Assembly (NCBI GenBank): GCA_002449535.1
Contig: DJWZ01000040.1
Span: 1-7,657, forward strand
Direction of reading: 5' to 3'
DNA: 7,657 nt
Source of the DNA: Prevotellaceae bacterium UBA7017
GTDB taxonomy: Bacteria; Bacteroidota; Bacteroidia; Bacteroidales; Bacteroidaceae
Each line of letters starts with the position of its first letter. Position 1 is the first letter of the stretch. The notes beneath the pieces are model-generated. The model was not told the origin of the DNA and did not search any database. It saw nothing but the letters and a program-made list of their open reading frames with translations. Made by a program: the position numbers and the translations under genes. Of this stretch, positions 6,408-7,657 are shown in pieces.

Positions 6408-7657
6408 ATGAAGGGTTATAATAGAACATCATGTCTTACGAGGGCAGGTATTGTTGCACTTATTGCGTCATTCGCCTGCCTTATCATGCTTGATGGCTAT
6501 GCAGCCCGCAAGAAGGGACAGCGTCCCCGCAAGAAGACAGTTGACCAACGTGTTTACCTGCAACACGCTGACGAACTGATGTACGACGCATACGGCTCAC
6601 ATCCCGATGCCCAATTCGTAAAAGGCAATGTCGCTTTCATGCACAAAGGAATGCACCTTACCTGCGACAGTGCATATTTCTACGAAGAGTCCAATTCCTT
6701 TGAAGCCTTCGGACATGTTCACATGTGGCAGGGAGACACTCTTTCCCTCACCAGCGTGGATGGTTACTATGACGGCAACAACGAGATGGCGCATGCCTGG
6801 AAGGATGTCGTTATGAAACACCGTGGAGAAACGCTCTATTGTGATACCCTCGACTATGACAGGATGTACGGCATTGCCGATGCCTATGGTTCCAACCGCA
6901 TAAAGCTGACAAGCAAGACAGACGTCCTTGTTGCCGACTGGGGACGACACTTCACAGAAGATGACCATTCGGAATTCTTCTATAATGTTGTTTTGACAAA
7001 TGACAAAGGACTGCGAATAGAGACGGATACCCTCTATCATTACAACAAGACCTCTATGGCACATGCTGTAGGACCTTCTGTAATAACCCAGAAAGACAGC
7101 AAAGTGAATAGTACCGACTGCTGGTATAACACCAAGACAGAGAAATCCGAACTTTACGGACGTTCCACCGTCTATAATGGTGCCAAGGAGATTACTGCCG
7201 ACAGTCTTTTCAATGACGACAATACTGGCATCAGCGAAGGTTTCGGAAATGCCATATACCATGATACAGAGAACAAGAATATGCTCCTTGGTGACTATTG
7301 TATCTACAACAACAATACAGGTGACGGCTATGCCACCATCAATGCTCTCGGCATCGACTATTCCCAGAAGGACTCCCTATGGATGCATGGTGACACCATC
7401 AAGATTCACACCCTCTACATCAATACCGATTCTGTACAACGTGAGATATACTGCTATAACCATGTGCGGGCTTACCGCAATGACGTACAGGCAGTATGCG
7501 ACTCTCTCGTCTTCCATTCCAAAGACTCCTGCATGACAATGTATAAAGACCCTGTTGTATGGACGCAGGGCAGCCAGTTGTTGGGAGAAGAGATAAAATG
7601 CTACTTCAACGACTCCACTATCCGCTATGCAGAAGTATTGCGTCAAGCCCTGTCTGT
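6408..7657 (+). CDS. OstA/LptA-like exported protein (3' end beyond window)
   Basis: The frame from ATG 6408 stays open for 416 codons to the window edge, so the C-terminus is missing. An in-frame TAG (6405-6407) sits immediately before the ATG, which fixes the earliest start. AAGAGAAA (6393-6400) is at most a weak ribosome site. The N-terminus is a signal peptide (about 1-32, basic start, AGIVALIASFACLIMLDGYA), then a Lys/Arg-rich segment ARKKGQRPRKK. From about residue 48 the protein is a run of short beta-strand units, for example FVKGNVAFMHKGMHLTCDSA, FGHVHMWQGDTLSLTS and GETLYCDTLDYD. This is the pattern of the OstA/LptA jelly-roll family. Members of that fold bind lipid A and bridge LPS across the periplasm (LptA) or form the periplasmic part of LptD. 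Long OstA-like proteins of this kind occur in Bacteroidetes, but their exact role is not settled, so I give no symbol. It follows the SurA-like gene by 26 bases, consistent with one envelope-biogenesis operon. Confidence 0.85.
   Translation, partial: MKGYNRTSCLTRAGIVALIASFACLIMLDGYAARKKGQRPRKKTVDQRVYLQHADELMYDAYGSHPDAQFVKGNVAFMHKGMHLTCDSAYFYEESNSFEAFGHVHMWQGDTLSLTSVDGYYDGNNEMAHAWKDVVMKHRGETLYCDTLDYDRMYGIADAYGSNRIKLTSKTDVLVADWGRHFTEDDHSEFFYNVVLTNDKGLRIETDTLYHYNKTSMAHAVGPSVITQKDSKVNSTDCWYNTKTEKSELYGRSTVYNGAKEITADSLFNDDNTGISEGFGNAIYHDTENKNMLLGDYCIYNNNTGDGYATINALGIDYSQKDSLWMHGDTIKIHTLYINTDSVQREIYCYNHVRAYRNDVQAVCDSLVFHSKDSCMTMYKDPVVWTQGSQLLGEEIKCYFNDSTIRYAEVLRQALS

Noticed and set aside
6408..6510. 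Lipoprotein signal in the OstA-like protein at Cys24
   Set aside because: SFAC does not match the lipobox (Phe at -2, Ser at -3), and the hydrophobic stretch continues beyond the cysteine to a better signal-peptidase I site after GYA.
6597..7262. 221-codon frame antisense to the OstA-like gene
   Set aside because: The plus strand here encodes a clear signal-peptide protein with OstA-like repeats; the antisense frame has no recognisable domain and is best explained as a by-product of codon bias.

Overview
The window looks like ordinary chromosomal core sequence from a member of the Bacteroidales, most likely Prevotella or a close relative. Both promoters visible here have the Bacteroidetes form (-7 box TAnnTTTG with an upstream TTTG-like -33 box). 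Shine-Dalgarno sequences are mostly weak or absent. The protein set (MlaE/MlaF with an NfeD protein; IMP dehydrogenase followed by two parvulin-type chaperones and an OstA-like protein) is what I expect from that order. The genus-level call is an impression from protein resemblance, not a search result. No mobile element, CRISPR array, tRNA or rRNA was seen.

Layout. Two gene sets diverge from one AT-rich intergenic region (1734-2048). Leftward (minus strand), mlaE (987-1733), mlaF (220-990) and an NfeD-family gene cut by the left edge (1-239) overlap one another by 4 and 20 bases and form one operon. Rightward (plus strand), guaB (2049-3527), a PpiC-type parvulin (3537-4958), a SurA-like chaperone (4960-6381) and an OstA/LptA-like gene cut by the right edge (6408-7657) are separated by 9, 1 and 26 bases and are probably one operon. 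The last gene is easy to miss because it has no stop codon inside the window.

Theme. Apart from guaB (first step from IMP towards GTP), every gene is predicted to serve the cell envelope. MlaE/MlaF form the inner-membrane ABC core for phospholipid traffic. NfeD proteins are membrane partners of SPFH proteins. The two parvulin proteins are periplasmic folding factors for outer-membrane proteins. The OstA-like protein belongs to the LPS-export fold family.

Most interesting signal. The two divergent promoters share an identical 18-base block, ACTTAATCGTACCTTTGC, in inverted orientation (1754-1771 and 2002-2019). Each block is followed by a small TTTGC...GCAA dyad at the predicted transcription start. 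Secondary points are the way the active-site histidines are divided between the two parvulin domains of the SurA-like protein, and a possible degenerate second parvulin domain in its neighbour. I see no evidence for a previously undescribed system in this window.
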